Below, piece after piece: positions 35,748-44,265 of a stretch of 64,000 bases of DNA. A program made the translations under genes and the position numbers. This stretch comes from Rhizobium sp. (GTDB lineage: Bacteria; Pseudomonadota; Alphaproteobacteria; Rhizobiales; Rhizobiaceae). The stretch lies in assembly GCA_002796995.1 (NCBI GenBank), contig PEKW01000003.1, forward strand, positions 162,874-226,873. Direction: 5' to 3'. Under the pieces are notes generated by a model. That model saw only the letters and a list, made by a program, of their open reading frames with translations, searched no databases and was not told where the DNA came from. The first letter of the stretch is position 1, and the number at the start of each line of letters is the position of its first letter.

Positions 35748-36044
35748 ATGGACGCTTGGGAATTCGAGGCCGATCTCTTCGAATACAGCGGCAAGGGCTC
35801 CTGGCATTTCGTCACCCTGCCGGCGGATGTCGCCTTTGCCATCCGTTGCGCCACCGAGAGCAGCCGTTCCGGCTGGGGCATGGTGCCGGTGACGGCGCAG
35901 ATCGCCGGCGTCGGATTCCAGACCTCGCTCTTTCCCGAAAAGGCGTCGTCAAGCTATCTTCTGCCGGTCAAGGCGGCGGTCCGCAAGACGGCACGACTGA
36001 AGGCCGGCGACAGTCTCAAGGTCAGGATCGCTCTCCTGCCGTGA
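35748..36044 (+). CDS. DUF1905 domain protein
   Basis: 98 residues, all of it DUF1905: WEFEADLFEYSGKGSWHFVTLPADV at the start (only part is diagnostic), then GWGMVPVTAQIAGVGFQTSLF and LPVKAAVRKTARLKAGD. This small beta-barrel family of unknown function often occurs fused to YdeI-type domains. It starts 14 bases after cobM and may be cotranscribed, but has no known role in cobalamin synthesis. Confidence 0.9.
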   Translation: MDAWEFEADLFEYSGKGSWHFVTLPADVAFAIRCATESSRSGWGMVPVTAQIAGVGFQTSLFPEKASSSYLLPVKAAVRKTARLKAGDSLKVRIALLP

Positions 36045-36123
36045 GTTGCGACCCGATCCGCTGCGCGCCATTGTTCTTTCACGCCCGGACGTTATCGTTA
36101 CGGCATGAAAGAGGGAGATTCCA

Positions 36124-36579
36124 ATGACATTCGACGGTGATGTGACGGGCGGCGGCTGCCGTTGCGGAAAGGTGCAGCTGAAGGTGAGGGGCCGGCCGGT
36201 AATGACCATGGCCTGCCACTGCACCGGCTGCCAGAAGATGACCGCGAGCGCCTTTTCGCTGAGTTCGCTCTATCCAGAAGACAATGTCGAGGTCAGCGGC
36301 CTCGAACCCGTGATCGGCGGCCTCCATGGCGATCTGCGCCATTTCTTCTGCCCGCATTGCCTGAGCTGGATGTTCACCCGCTTCGACGCCATGGGACCGT
36401 TCGTCAATGTCCGCTCGACCATGCTCGACAATGCCGCCGACTTCACTCCCTTCATCGAAACCTGTGTCAGCGAAAGACTGCCCTGGGCGCAGACGCCGGC
36501 GCGTCACAGCTATCCGCAGTTTCCGCCGATGGAGGACTTCCCGCGCCTGATGGGCGAATTCGCCGAAACCGGCGGCTGA
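36124..36579 (+). CDS. GFA family (CENP-V/Gfa-like) zinc protein
   Basis: 151 residues. The GFA domain has its zinc-binding cysteine pattern: GGGCRCGKVQ (residues about 9-18), ACHCTGCQKM (about 28-37) and FFCPHCLSWMF (about 77-87). The founding member was described as glutathione-dependent formaldehyde-activating enzyme, but most relatives have unknown function. The ribosome site GAGGGAGA precedes the ATG. It is a passenger within the cobalamin locus. Confidence 0.9.
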   Translation: MTFDGDVTGGGCRCGKVQLKVRGRPVMTMACHCTGCQKMTASAFSLSSLYPEDNVEVSGLEPVIGGLHGDLRHFFCPHCLSWMFTRFDAMGPFVNVRSTMLDNAADFTPFIETCVSERLPWAQTPARHSYPQFPPMEDFPRLMGEFAETGG

Positions 36580-36657
36580 CAGCTTGGCCATCCGGCGGCA
36601 CATGCGCTAAGACAGGCGCTTCGTTTTTTTCAATCCCAACAGCATTCCGGCGGTCAC

Positions 36658-37620
36658 ATGCACAAGGTCATTTTCGATACGGATCCCGGCGTCGACGACG
36701 CCATGGCGCTGCTCTTTCTTCACCATCATCGCGACATCGATCTGGTCGGTATTACCACCGTCTTCGGCAATGCGTCGATCGAGACGACGACGCGCAATGC
36801 GCTGTTCCTCAAGCGCGAGTGGCAGATTGCCGCCCCGGTCGCCCGCGGCGCCGGCGAGACCTTCATTCCGCACCGCGTCAGCCACGAGCCGCCGAAATTC
36901 ATCCACGGCGACGACGGGCTGGGCAATATCGGCGTGCCTGATGTCATCGACCTGCCGCTCGACCCGCGCCCGGCCCATCGTTTCATCGTCGAGACGATCC
37001 GTGCCAATCCGGGTGAGGTGACCCTGGTCGCCGTCGGCCGCATGACCAACCTCGCCAATGCGCTGAAGGAAGATCCGGGCATCGTCGAACTGGTCAAAGA
37101 AGTCGTCATCATGGGCGGCGCCTTCGACGTCAACGGCAATGTCACGCCGGCGGCCGAAGCCAATATCCACGGCGATCCGGAAGCCGCCGACATGGTCTTC
37201 ACCGCCAACTGGCCGGTGGTGATCGTCGGCCTCGACGTCACGACGCAGACGGTGATGACCCGCCAGCAGCTCGCCGACATCCGCGATGCGGCCGGCACTA
37301 GCCGTGCCCGCCTGCTGTTCGACCTGTCTCAGTTCTACATCAAGTTCTACGAGAGCCGCGTGCCTGATGGCATGGTCGTGCATGACAGCTGCGCCTGCGC
37401 CTATGTCGTGGCACCGCACCTGTTCAAGACGCGTTCGGGTTCGGTCCGCGTGGTCTGCGGCGGCATCGCCGACGGACAGACGATCCAGAAGCCGGACTAT
37501 ATGGGTTTCGGCCCGAGCGTCTGGGATCACCTGCCGAGCCAGAAGATCTGCACCGGCATCGATCCGAACGGCGTGTTGACGCTGATCCACGACACGATCG
37601 TGGCGGTGAAGGAAGACTGA
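36658..37620 (+). CDS. Inosine/uridine-preferring nucleoside hydrolase
   Basis: 320 residues with the calcium-binding N-terminal motif IFDTDPGVDDAMALLFLHHH (residues about 5-24) and the later blocks VAVGRMTNLANAL, IMGGAFDVNGNVTPAAEAN and VHDSCACAYVV, matching the IU-nucleoside hydrolase family. It splits nucleosides into base and ribose. The stop codon directly abuts the stop of the convergent cobK gene with no base between. Substrate preference cannot be read from sequence. Confidence 0.94.
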   Translation: MHKVIFDTDPGVDDAMALLFLHHHRDIDLVGITTVFGNASIETTTRNALFLKREWQIAAPVARGAGETFIPHRVSHEPPKFIHGDDGLGNIGVPDVIDLPLDPRPAHRFIVETIRANPGEVTLVAVGRMTNLANALKEDPGIVELVKEVVIMGGAFDVNGNVTPAAEANIHGDPEAADMVFTANWPVVIVGLDVTTQTVMTRQQLADIRDAAGTSRARLLFDLSQFYIKFYESRVPDGMVVHDSCACAYVVAPHLFKTRSGSVRVVCGGIADGQTIQKPDYMGFGPSVWDHLPSQKICTGIDPNGVLTLIHDTIVAVKED

Positions 37621-38310
37621 TCAGCGGCCGAGGATGATGACCGGCAGGCCCATCTGCCGGGCCGCGGCGATCTTGCCGTAACCCGATGCACCTCCCGAGT
37701 TGCGGCAAACGAGATGGGTCACGCCGTGGGCGGCGAAGAGCTCTGCCTCGCGCGCCGGATCGGCCGACGGCTTGCCGAGGATCAGCACATGGTCGGCGAA
37801 CGGCAGCGGTTTCTCCGGTGCTTCGACCATGCGGATGACGAAGCGACAGTCGCTGCGGGCGGCAAAGGCGTCGAGATATTGCCGGCCGAGAGCCAGGAAC
37901 ACGGTCGCACCGGCCGGCAGCATCTCCGCCGCCTCCGCGAGCGACGACACCTCCCGCCAGCGGTCGCCGCGCTGGCGCTCCCAGCCGGGGCGAACCAGAT
38001 GTTCGAGCGTGATTCCGGTTTCGGCCGCCGCCTGGATGGCGTTTTCCGAGATCCGCCGGGCAAACGGGTGGGTCGCATCGATGATCCGGGTGATACCATT
38101 CTCGCGGATATAGGCGGCCAGACCCGCCGCACCGCCAAACCCGCCAATACGCACCTCGCCGGGCGGTAGGACGGGGTTGGTCGTGCGTCCCGCCAGCGAG
38201 GTGACGACCGCGACGTCGCCGCGGGCGACGAGTTGTTCCGCAAGGGCCGTCGCTTCGGCCGTGCCGCCGAGGATCAGCACCTTCGGCTTGGCGTCAGGCG
38301 GCACGGGCAA
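37621..38310 (-). CDS. cobK: CobK, precorrin-6A reductase
   Basis: 229 residues if the TTG at 38308-38310 is used; a GTG two codons later is the alternative. AGGGGAAG seven bases upstream favours the TTG. Motifs: KVLILGGTAEATALAEQL at the start, RIGGFGGAAGLAAYI, IDATHPFARRISENA and CRNSGGASGYGKI, all typical of CobK/CbiJ. It reduces precorrin-6A to precorrin-6B with NADPH. The start overlaps the end of cbiD by 17 bases, so cbiD and cobK are cotranscribed on the minus strand. Confidence 0.94.
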   Translation of the reverse strand: MPVPPDAKPKVLILGGTAEATALAEQLVARGDVAVVTSLAGRTTNPVLPPGEVRIGGFGGAAGLAAYIRENGITRIIDATHPFARRISENAIQAAAETGITLEHLVRPGWERQRGDRWREVSSLAEAAEMLPAGATVFLALGRQYLDAFAARSDCRFVIRMVEAPEKPLPFADHVLILGKPSADPAREAELFAAHGVTHLVCRNSGGASGYGKIAAARQMGLPVIILGR

Positions 38311-39424
38311 TGATCTTCCCCTGACGGTCGGTGACGATCACATCGACCTCGACCGGCGCGCCGCGCAAGGTCTCGATCGCTGTCGCGCGGGCGGCGCGGG
38401 CAACCGCGGAAGCGACGTCGATTTCATTTTCATTTGCTAATTCAAGTATTTCTAAAGCAGTGTTCGCGTGCAGCATTCGCTCCCGAACAGGCCCGGCGAG
38501 CACAGCCCCGTCGATCAGCGACAGGAGCGCTTCATTGTCCACCTGGCTGCGGGAGGAGTGCAGGTCGAGAGCGCCTTGCGCCAGCTTCGCCATCTTGGCG
38601 AACCCGCCGGCAATGGTGAGCCGCGGCACCGGATGCACCCGCAGATATTTGAGCAGGCCGCCGGCGAAATCGCCCATGTCAAGCAGTGCGCCGTCCGGAA
38701 GATTGTGGAACGCTTGTGCCGCCTTCTCCGAAGTGGAGCCGGTGGCGCCCAGCACGTGCTGCATGCCCTCGGCGCGGGCGACGTCGATGCCGCGATGGAT
38801 CGAATGGATCCAGGCCGCGCAGGAGAAGGGGTGGACGACGCCCGTCGTGCCGAGCACGGAGAGCCCGCCGACGATGCCGAGGCGCGGGTTCCAGGTCTTT
38901 TCCGCGATCTTGTCCCCGCCCGGGATCGACACCGTGATCTCGACATCGGCGGGCAGGTCGTGGGCAGCGCAGAGCGCCTCGACCTCGGCCGTCATCATCG
39001 CGCGCGGCACGGGATTGATCGCCGGCTCGCCGACGCCGATCGGCAGGCCGGGCCGGGTCACGGTGCCGACGCCGTCGCCGGCGGCAAAGCGGATACCGCT
39101 TCCGGGCGGCAGCGGACGGACCGAGGCGACTACGGTTGCCCCATGGGTCACATCCGGATCATCGCCGGCATCCTTGACGATGCCGGCCATCGCATAGCCA
39201 TCGCCAAGGGCCTCGAGCGCAAGCGCGAAGGCTGGCTCCTCGCCGCGCGGCAGGCGGATCGTGACGGGATCCAGGAACTCGCCGGTGATCAGCGCCGTCA
39301 GCGCCGCCTTGGTAGCCGCCGTGGCACAGGCGCCCGTCGTCCAGCCGGTCCTAAGCGGGCCTTCGGGCTTGGCGATGCGGCCTTCGTCGGCCGCGGGCGC
39401 GGCGGTTTCGTTGGGTTGGCTCAT
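38294..39424 (-). CDS. cbiD: CbiD, corrin C1-methyltransferase
   Basis: 376 residues from the ATG at 39422-39424; an upstream in-frame start at 39454 is less likely. The signature RTGWTTGACATAATKAALTA lies at about residues 26-45, with GDGVGTVTRPGLPIGVGEPA and CSAAW-like and LGTTGVVHPFS blocks after it. CbiD deacylates and methylates C-1 on the cobalt (anaerobic) route. In bacteria with the aerobic pathway but no cobF, as in this window, it is thought to replace CobF. Divergent from cobA across 87 bases. Confidence 0.94.
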   Translation of the reverse strand: MSQPNETAAPAADEGRIAKPEGPLRTGWTTGACATAATKAALTALITGEFLDPVTIRLPRGEEPAFALALEALGDGYAMAGIVKDAGDDPDVTHGATVVASVRPLPPGSGIRFAAGDGVGTVTRPGLPIGVGEPAINPVPRAMMTAEVEALCAAHDLPADVEITVSIPGGDKIAEKTWNPRLGIVGGLSVLGTTGVVHPFSCAAWIHSIHRGIDVARAEGMQHVLGATGSTSEKAAQAFHNLPDGALLDMGDFAGGLLKYLRVHPVPRLTIAGGFAKMAKLAQGALDLHSSRSQVDNEALLSLIDGAVLAGPVRERMLHANTALEILELANENEIDVASAVARAARATAIETLRGAPVEVDVIVTDRQGKIIARAA

Positions 39425-39511
39425 GGGTCTCGTTATAGGCGAGCGCGGGGCCATCCGGAAGCGCCGTCAGCGGCCTTCGCGATTGCAATTTCGTCATGCG
39501 GAGCCTAGAGC

Positions 39512-40360
39512 ATGTCCATGAGTTTCGATGTGTTTTCCAAGCTTGCGACGATCATGCCTGGCCATGTCTGGCTGGCGGGTGCCGGCCCGGGCGATCCCGG
39601 CCTGTTGACCCTGCTCGCCGCCAAGGCACTGGGCGAGGCCGACGTGATCGTGCACGATGCGCTGGTCAACGACGAATGCCTGAAGCTCGCCCGGCCGGGC
39701 GCGCTCCTCGAATATGCGGGCAAGCGCGGCGGCAAGCCCTCGGCCAAGCAGCGCGACATTTCTCTGCGCCTGGTCGAGCTTGCCAAGGCCGGCCACAGGG
39801 TTTTGCGCCTCAAGGGCGGCGACCCCTTCGTCTTCGGCCGCGGCGGCGAGGAAGCCCTGACCCTGATCGACCACGGCGTTCCCTTCCGCATCGTACCCGG
39901 CATCACCGCCGGGATCGGCGGCCTTGCCTATGCCGGCATCCCGGTCACCCACCGCGAGGTCAATCACGCCGTCACCTTCCTGACCGGCCATGACAGCTCC
40001 GGCGTCGTACCCGACCGGATCGACTGGGATGCCATCGGCCGCGGTTCGCCGGTCATCGTCATGTATATGGCGATGAAACATATCGCGACGATCAGCGCCC
40101 ATCTGATCGCCGCCGGGCGCTCGCCCGACGAACCCGTCGCCTTCGTCTGCGATGCCGCGACCGCCTCGCAGCAGGTGCTCGAAACCACGCTTGGCCGGGC
40201 GGAAGCTGACGTGCTCGCCTCCGGGCTGGAGCCGCCGGCCATCGTCGTCGTCGGCGAGGTTGTAAGGCTTCGGCCCTCGCTCGACTGGCTGGGCGCACTG
40301 TCCGGCCGGAAGCTGCTCCCCGATCCCTTCGCCTCCGACGCCAACAGGGACAGCGCATGA
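39512..40360 (+). CDS. cobA: CobA, uroporphyrinogen-III C-methyltransferase
   Basis: 282 residues, the stand-alone SUMT form without the CysG dehydrogenase part. Motifs: VWLAGAGPGDPGLLTLLAAK near the start, VLRLKGGDPFVFGRGGEE, RIVPGITAGIGGLAYAGIP and VTFLTGHDSSG. It makes precorrin-2 from uroporphyrinogen III with two SAM, the entry to corrins and siroheme. The stop overlaps cobB by 4 bases, starting a tight cobA-cobB-cobC-cobD operon. Confidence 0.96.
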   Translation: MSMSFDVFSKLATIMPGHVWLAGAGPGDPGLLTLLAAKALGEADVIVHDALVNDECLKLARPGALLEYAGKRGGKPSAKQRDISLRLVELAKAGHRVLRLKGGDPFVFGRGGEEALTLIDHGVPFRIVPGITAGIGGLAYAGIPVTHREVNHAVTFLTGHDSSGVVPDRIDWDAIGRGSPVIVMYMAMKHIATISAHLIAAGRSPDEPVAFVCDAATASQQVLETTLGRAEADVLASGLEPPAIVVVGEVVRLRPSLDWLGALSGRKLLPDPFASDANRDSA

Positions 40361-41664
40361 ACGGCCTGCTGATCGCAGCGCCGTCTTCCGGTTCCGGCAA
40401 GACGACGGTGACCCTCGGCCTCTTGCGGGCGCTGAAGAAGCGCGGCGTCGCGATCGCGCCCGGCAAGGCGGGCCCGGACTATATCGACCCCGCCTTCCAT
40501 GCCGCGGCAAGCGGCGAGACCTGTCTCAATTTCGATCCCTGGGCCATGCGCGACGACCTGCTGCGGACCAATGCCGCCGGCCATGCGGCGCAGGGCAGGC
40601 TGCTGGTGGTCGAGGCTATGATGGGCCTGTTCGACGGCGCGGCGGACGGGAAAGGATCGGCCGCCGATCTTGCAGCTTTGCTCGGTCTGCCCGTCGTGCT
40701 GGTGGTCGATTGCGCCAAGGCGTCCCATTCGGTCGCCGCCCTGGTCAGCGGCTTTGCCAATTTTCGCACCGACACCCGCGTGGTCGGCGTCATCCTCAAC
40801 CGCGTCGGCAGCGACCGCCACGAGACCATGCTGCGCCAGGCGCTGGCCGGCATCGCCATGCCGGTCCTCGGCGTGGTGCGTACCGATCCCAGCCTGCATC
40901 TGCCCGAGCGCCATCTCGGCCTCGTTCAGGCGGGGGAGCACGGTCAACTCGAAGCCTTCATCGAGCGCGCCGCCGCAGTCATCGAGCATGGCTGCGATCT
41001 CGACGCTCTGCTGGGTGCGGCGAAAGCACCACCCCGCGCGGCTCTGCCGCACGCCGTGGCGCCCTTGCCGCCGCTCGGCCAGAAGATTGCCGTCGCCAGC
41101 GACATCGCCTTTGCCTTTTCCTATGCCCATATCCTGCGCGGCTGGCAGGAGGCGGGGGCGGAGATCTCCTTCTTCTCGCCGCTCGCCGACGAGGTGCCGG
41201 CGCCCGATGCCGACGCGGTCTACCTGCCGGGCGGATACCCCGAACTGCATGCCGGAACGCTGGCCGCTGCCGCGACCTTCCGCACCGGCATGCTGGAAGC
41301 CCACATGCGCGGCGCAAAGATCTTCGGCGAGTGCGGTGGCTATATGGTCCTGGGCGATGCGCTCATTGATGCCGAGGGCACCGTCCACCCGATGCTTGGT
41401 CTCCTGCCGCTGGTCACCAGCTATGCGACGCGCAAGCGCCATCTCGGATATCGCCGCATCACGCCGGTGGACGCGAGCTTCTTCGCGTCACCAATGACGG
41501 CCCACGAATTCCACTATGCCTCGATCGTGTCGGAAGGCGCCGCCGACCGGCTGTTCGCCGCCCAAGACGCGCTCGGCGCATCGCTCGGAGACGTCGGCCT
41601 CCGGCGCGCCAATGTCGCCGGCTCCTTCATGCACCTGATCGACATCCGAGACGGTGCTGCATGA
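40357..41664 (+). CDS. cobB: CobB, hydrogenobyrinic acid a,c-diamide synthase
   Basis: 435 residues. The N-terminal dethiobiotin-synthetase-like ATP domain carries LIAAPSSGSGKTTVTLGLLR and GPDYIDPAFHAAASG. The C-terminal class I glutamine amidotransferase domain has its nucleophile in KIFGECGGYMVLG (about residue 328) and the catalytic histidine in the C-terminal AHEFHYAS. It amidates the a and c side chains of the ring, which CobN needs before cobalt insertion. Overlaps both cobA and cobC by 4 bases. Confidence 0.96.
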   Translation: MNGLLIAAPSSGSGKTTVTLGLLRALKKRGVAIAPGKAGPDYIDPAFHAAASGETCLNFDPWAMRDDLLRTNAAGHAAQGRLLVVEAMMGLFDGAADGKGSAADLAALLGLPVVLVVDCAKASHSVAALVSGFANFRTDTRVVGVILNRVGSDRHETMLRQALAGIAMPVLGVVRTDPSLHLPERHLGLVQAGEHGQLEAFIERAAAVIEHGCDLDALLGAAKAPPRAALPHAVAPLPPLGQKIAVASDIAFAFSYAHILRGWQEAGAEISFFSPLADEVPAPDADAVYLPGGYPELHAGTLAAAATFRTGMLEAHMRGAKIFGECGGYMVLGDALIDAEGTVHPMLGLLPLVTSYATRKRHLGYRRITPVDASFFASPMTAHEFHYASIVSEGAADRLFAAQDALGASLGDVGLRRANVAGSFMHLIDIRDGAA

Positions 41665-42665
41665 ACGGCAGGATCGTCCATGGCGGCGGCATCGGCGCGG
41701 CGGCAGCCCTCTATGGCGGACAGACCGCGGACTGGCTCGACCTGTCGACGGGCCTCAATCCCTGTCCGCCGGCCTTGCCCGCCATTCCCGACCGTATCTG
41801 GCATCGCCTGCCGGACCAGGACCTGCTGAACGAAACGCGTCACGCCGCCCGGACCTTCTATGGCTCCGGTGACATCCTGCCGCTTCCCGTTCCCGGCACG
41901 CAGTCGGTGATCCAGCTTCTGCCCAAGCTCGCCGATCGGCAAAGGCGCGGTGTGATCCTGTCGCCGACCTATGGCGAGTATGGCCGCGTGCTTTCAGCCA
42001 ATGGCTTTGCGGTCGATGCTGTTACGACGCTCGACGATGTCGATCCGTCGTCGGGGCTGATCGTCGTCGTCAACCCCAACAACCCGACCGGCAGGCTACA
42101 TGCGCCTGCGGATCTCCTGTCTCTGGCCGACCGGCTGGCCGGGCAGGGCGGTTTTCTCGTGGTCGACGAAGCCTTCGGCGACTGCACGTCGGAGACGAGC
42201 CTCGCCGCATCCGTCGCGACGCGGCCGAACCTCATCGTCTTCCGTTCCTTCGGCAAGTTCTTCGGTCTCGCCGGCCTGCGGCTCGGCTTCGTGATCGCAA
42301 CCGACGACATCCTCGAGCGTTTTTCCGATTGGCTGGGGCCCTGGGCGGTCTCCGGTCCGGCGCTGTCGGTAGCGACCGAACTGCTTTCCGCCGATCCGCA
42401 GCCGCTCCGCCGCATCATCGCCGAGCGCCAGGCAGGGCTCGGCGGGGTGCTCGGCCATGCCGGGCTGAAGGTCGAGGGCGGAACGTCGCTCTTCGCCCTC
42501 GTCACAGATCCCCGCGCTGCCGAACTGCATGTGCATCTCTGCCGCGCGCATATCCTTACTCGCAGGTTCGACTACGCCCCGACCTGGCTGCGCTTCGGAC
42601 TGGCACCCGACACGGCGTCTGACGAGCGCCTTGCCGCTGCACTCGCCACATGGAGCGCACGATGA
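41661..42665 (+). CDS. cobC: CobC, threonine-phosphate decarboxylase-like aminotransferase
   Basis: 334 residues, PLP fold type I. Start IVHGGGIGAAAALYGGQTAD, then WLDLSTGLNPCPPALP, the VVNPNNPTGRLH motif and the PLP lysine in FRSFGKFFGLAGLRLGFV (about residue 200). The Salmonella counterpart CobD makes aminopropanol phosphate from threonine phosphate, used to link the corrin ring to the nucleotide loop. Overlaps cobB and cobD by 4 bases each. Confidence 0.94.
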   Translation: MNGRIVHGGGIGAAAALYGGQTADWLDLSTGLNPCPPALPAIPDRIWHRLPDQDLLNETRHAARTFYGSGDILPLPVPGTQSVIQLLPKLADRQRRGVILSPTYGEYGRVLSANGFAVDAVTTLDDVDPSSGLIVVVNPNNPTGRLHAPADLLSLADRLAGQGGFLVVDEAFGDCTSETSLAASVATRPNLIVFRSFGKFFGLAGLRLGFVIATDDILERFSDWLGPWAVSGPALSVATELLSADPQPLRRIIAERQAGLGGVLGHAGLKVEGGTSLFALVTDPRAAELHVHLCRAHILTRRFDYAPTWLRFGLAPDTASDERLAAALATWSAR

Positions 42666-43645
42666 CGGTCTGGATCCTCGCCGTTCTCGTTGGCGCACTC
42701 GTTCTCGACCGCATCGTCGGCGATCCGCCGGCACTCTGGGCGCGCCTGCCGCACCCGGTCGTGCTCTTCGGCCACGGCATTGCCTTCTTCGACCGCCGCC
42801 TCAACCGCGAGACGCTGGCACCCGCGACGCGGCGGCGCAATGGTGTTGTGTCGATCGTCCTGCTGCTCGCCCTGTCTGTCGTCGTCGGTCTCGTCCTGTC
42901 GGACCTGTTCCGGGCCCTCGGTCTCGTCGGTTTTGTCCTCGAATTTCTGGTCGTCGCCGTGTTCCTCGCGCAGAAGAGCCTTGGCGATCATGTCGCTGCC
43001 GTGGCGGTCGGCCTGCGCACGGACGGGCTGGACGGCGGACGGCGCGCGGTCGCGCTGATCGTCGGCCGCGATCCGCAGGCGTTGGACGAACCCGGGGTCT
43101 GCCGCGCGGCGATCGAGAGCCTGGCAGAGAATTTTGCCGATGGCGTCGTGGCGCCGGCCTTCTGGTATGCGCTCGCCGGTCTGCCCGGTATCCTCGCCTA
43201 CAAGATGCTGAACACCGCCGACTCGATGATCGGCCACAAGAGCGTCAAATATGTGGATTTCGGCTGGGCCTCGGCCCGCCTCGACGATCTCGCCAACTGG
43301 CCCGCCGCGCGTCTGTCGAGCCTGCTGGTCGCGGCGGCCGCCTGGGCGCTGCAGGGTTCGCAGGCAGCGCGCCAGTCGCTTTCGGTCACCCTGCGCGATT
43401 CCGGCCTGCACCGTTCGCCCAATTCGGGCTGGCCCGAAGCGGCGATGGCCGGCGCGCTCGACATCCAGCTGACCGGCCCGCGCATCTATGGCGGCGAACG
43501 CGTCAGCGAACCGATGATCAACGGTTCCGGCCGCCCGGTCGCCACTGCCCGCGATATCGAGACGGGTGTCGATTTGTTCTACGCCAGTTGCACGGCGCTG
43601 ACAGTTCTGGCGGCATTTCTTCTTGCCGCAGCCCTCATCGTCTGA
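42662..43645 (+). CDS. cobD: CobD (CbiB), adenosylcobinamide-phosphate synthase
   Basis: 327 residues from the ATG at 42662, four bases of overlap with cobC. It is a membrane protein with several hydrophobic segments and the family blocks DRIVGDPPALWARLPHPVV near the N-terminus, AIESLAENFADGVVAPAFWY and MLNTADSMIGHKS in the centre. It attaches aminopropanol (or its phosphate) to the f side chain of adenosylcobyric acid. Last gene of the cobABCD operon and of the cobalamin locus. Confidence 0.95.
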   Translation: MTVWILAVLVGALVLDRIVGDPPALWARLPHPVVLFGHGIAFFDRRLNRETLAPATRRRNGVVSIVLLLALSVVVGLVLSDLFRALGLVGFVLEFLVVAVFLAQKSLGDHVAAVAVGLRTDGLDGGRRAVALIVGRDPQALDEPGVCRAAIESLAENFADGVVAPAFWYALAGLPGILAYKMLNTADSMIGHKSVKYVDFGWASARLDDLANWPAARLSSLLVAAAAWALQGSQAARQSLSVTLRDSGLHRSPNSGWPEAAMAGALDIQLTGPRIYGGERVSEPMINGSGRPVATARDIETGVDLFYASCTALTVLAAFLLAAALIV

Positions 43646-43784
43646 CGGTCGCCTGAGGCCGTCGGCCGTTCCTTGCCGTTAAGTCAATCTTATCCTTGCG
43701 GCTTAATCGCATTTATTCGAATTTATACTATAGTGCCCCTGTAAACAGCCGCCTGGGGGCGGAGACAAAGACTGGGGGAAGAAC

Positions 43785-44213
43785 ATGCGTAAACTGCTCT
43801 TGGCCGTTTCGGCCTCACTGTGCCTGCTGGTTCAGCCGATCGCGGCTTCGGCCAGCAATCTCGTCGCCAGCATCAGCATTTCCAATCAGACTATGACGGT
43901 CACGCAGAATGGCATCGTCAAGCATCGCTGGAAGGTTTCGACCGCCCGCAAGGGCTATGTCACGCCGCTCGGCAATTACAGCGCCAAATGGGCCTCGAAG
44001 AACCATCGCTCGCGCAAATACGACAATGCGCCCATGCCCTATGCGATCTTCTTCCATGGCGGTTATGCCGTGCATGCCACCTTCGACCTGAAGCGCCTCG
44101 GCCGGCCGGCTTCGCATGGCTGCGTGCGGCTGCATCCCGACAATGCGGCGCAGTTCTTCTCCATGGCGACCCATAACGGGTTGAAGAACACCAAGATCAT
44201 CGTCACGCGCTGA
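43785..44213 (+). CDS. L,D-transpeptidase (YkuD domain), secreted
   Basis: 142 residues. A signal peptide (about 1-23, cleavage after ASAS) is followed by a YkuD domain filling the rest. The catalytic motif is complete: the first histidine in AIFFHGGYAVHA and then ASHGCVRLHPDN with the nucleophilic cysteine (about residue 112). Such enzymes make 3-3 peptidoglycan cross-links or attach proteins to the wall in the periplasm. Rhizobia carry many copies. The upstream 140 bases are AT-rich, with a TATACT -10-like element at 43724-43729 but no good -35. Confidence 0.93.
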   Translation: MRKLLLAVSASLCLLVQPIAASASNLVASISISNQTMTVTQNGIVKHRWKVSTARKGYVTPLGNYSAKWASKNHRSRKYDNAPMPYAIFFHGGYAVHATFDLKRLGRPASHGCVRLHPDNAAQFFSMATHNGLKNTKIIVTR

Positions 44214-44265
44214 CGGGGAATTTCGGGGAAGCGGGATTGATGCGGCGCGCCGAATGTTCGGCGCG

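Noticed and set aside
43696..43729. A promoter for the L,D-transpeptidase gene (TTGCGG with TATACT).
   Set aside because: The spacer is 22 bases, too long for a normal promoter; only the -10-like element is convincing.
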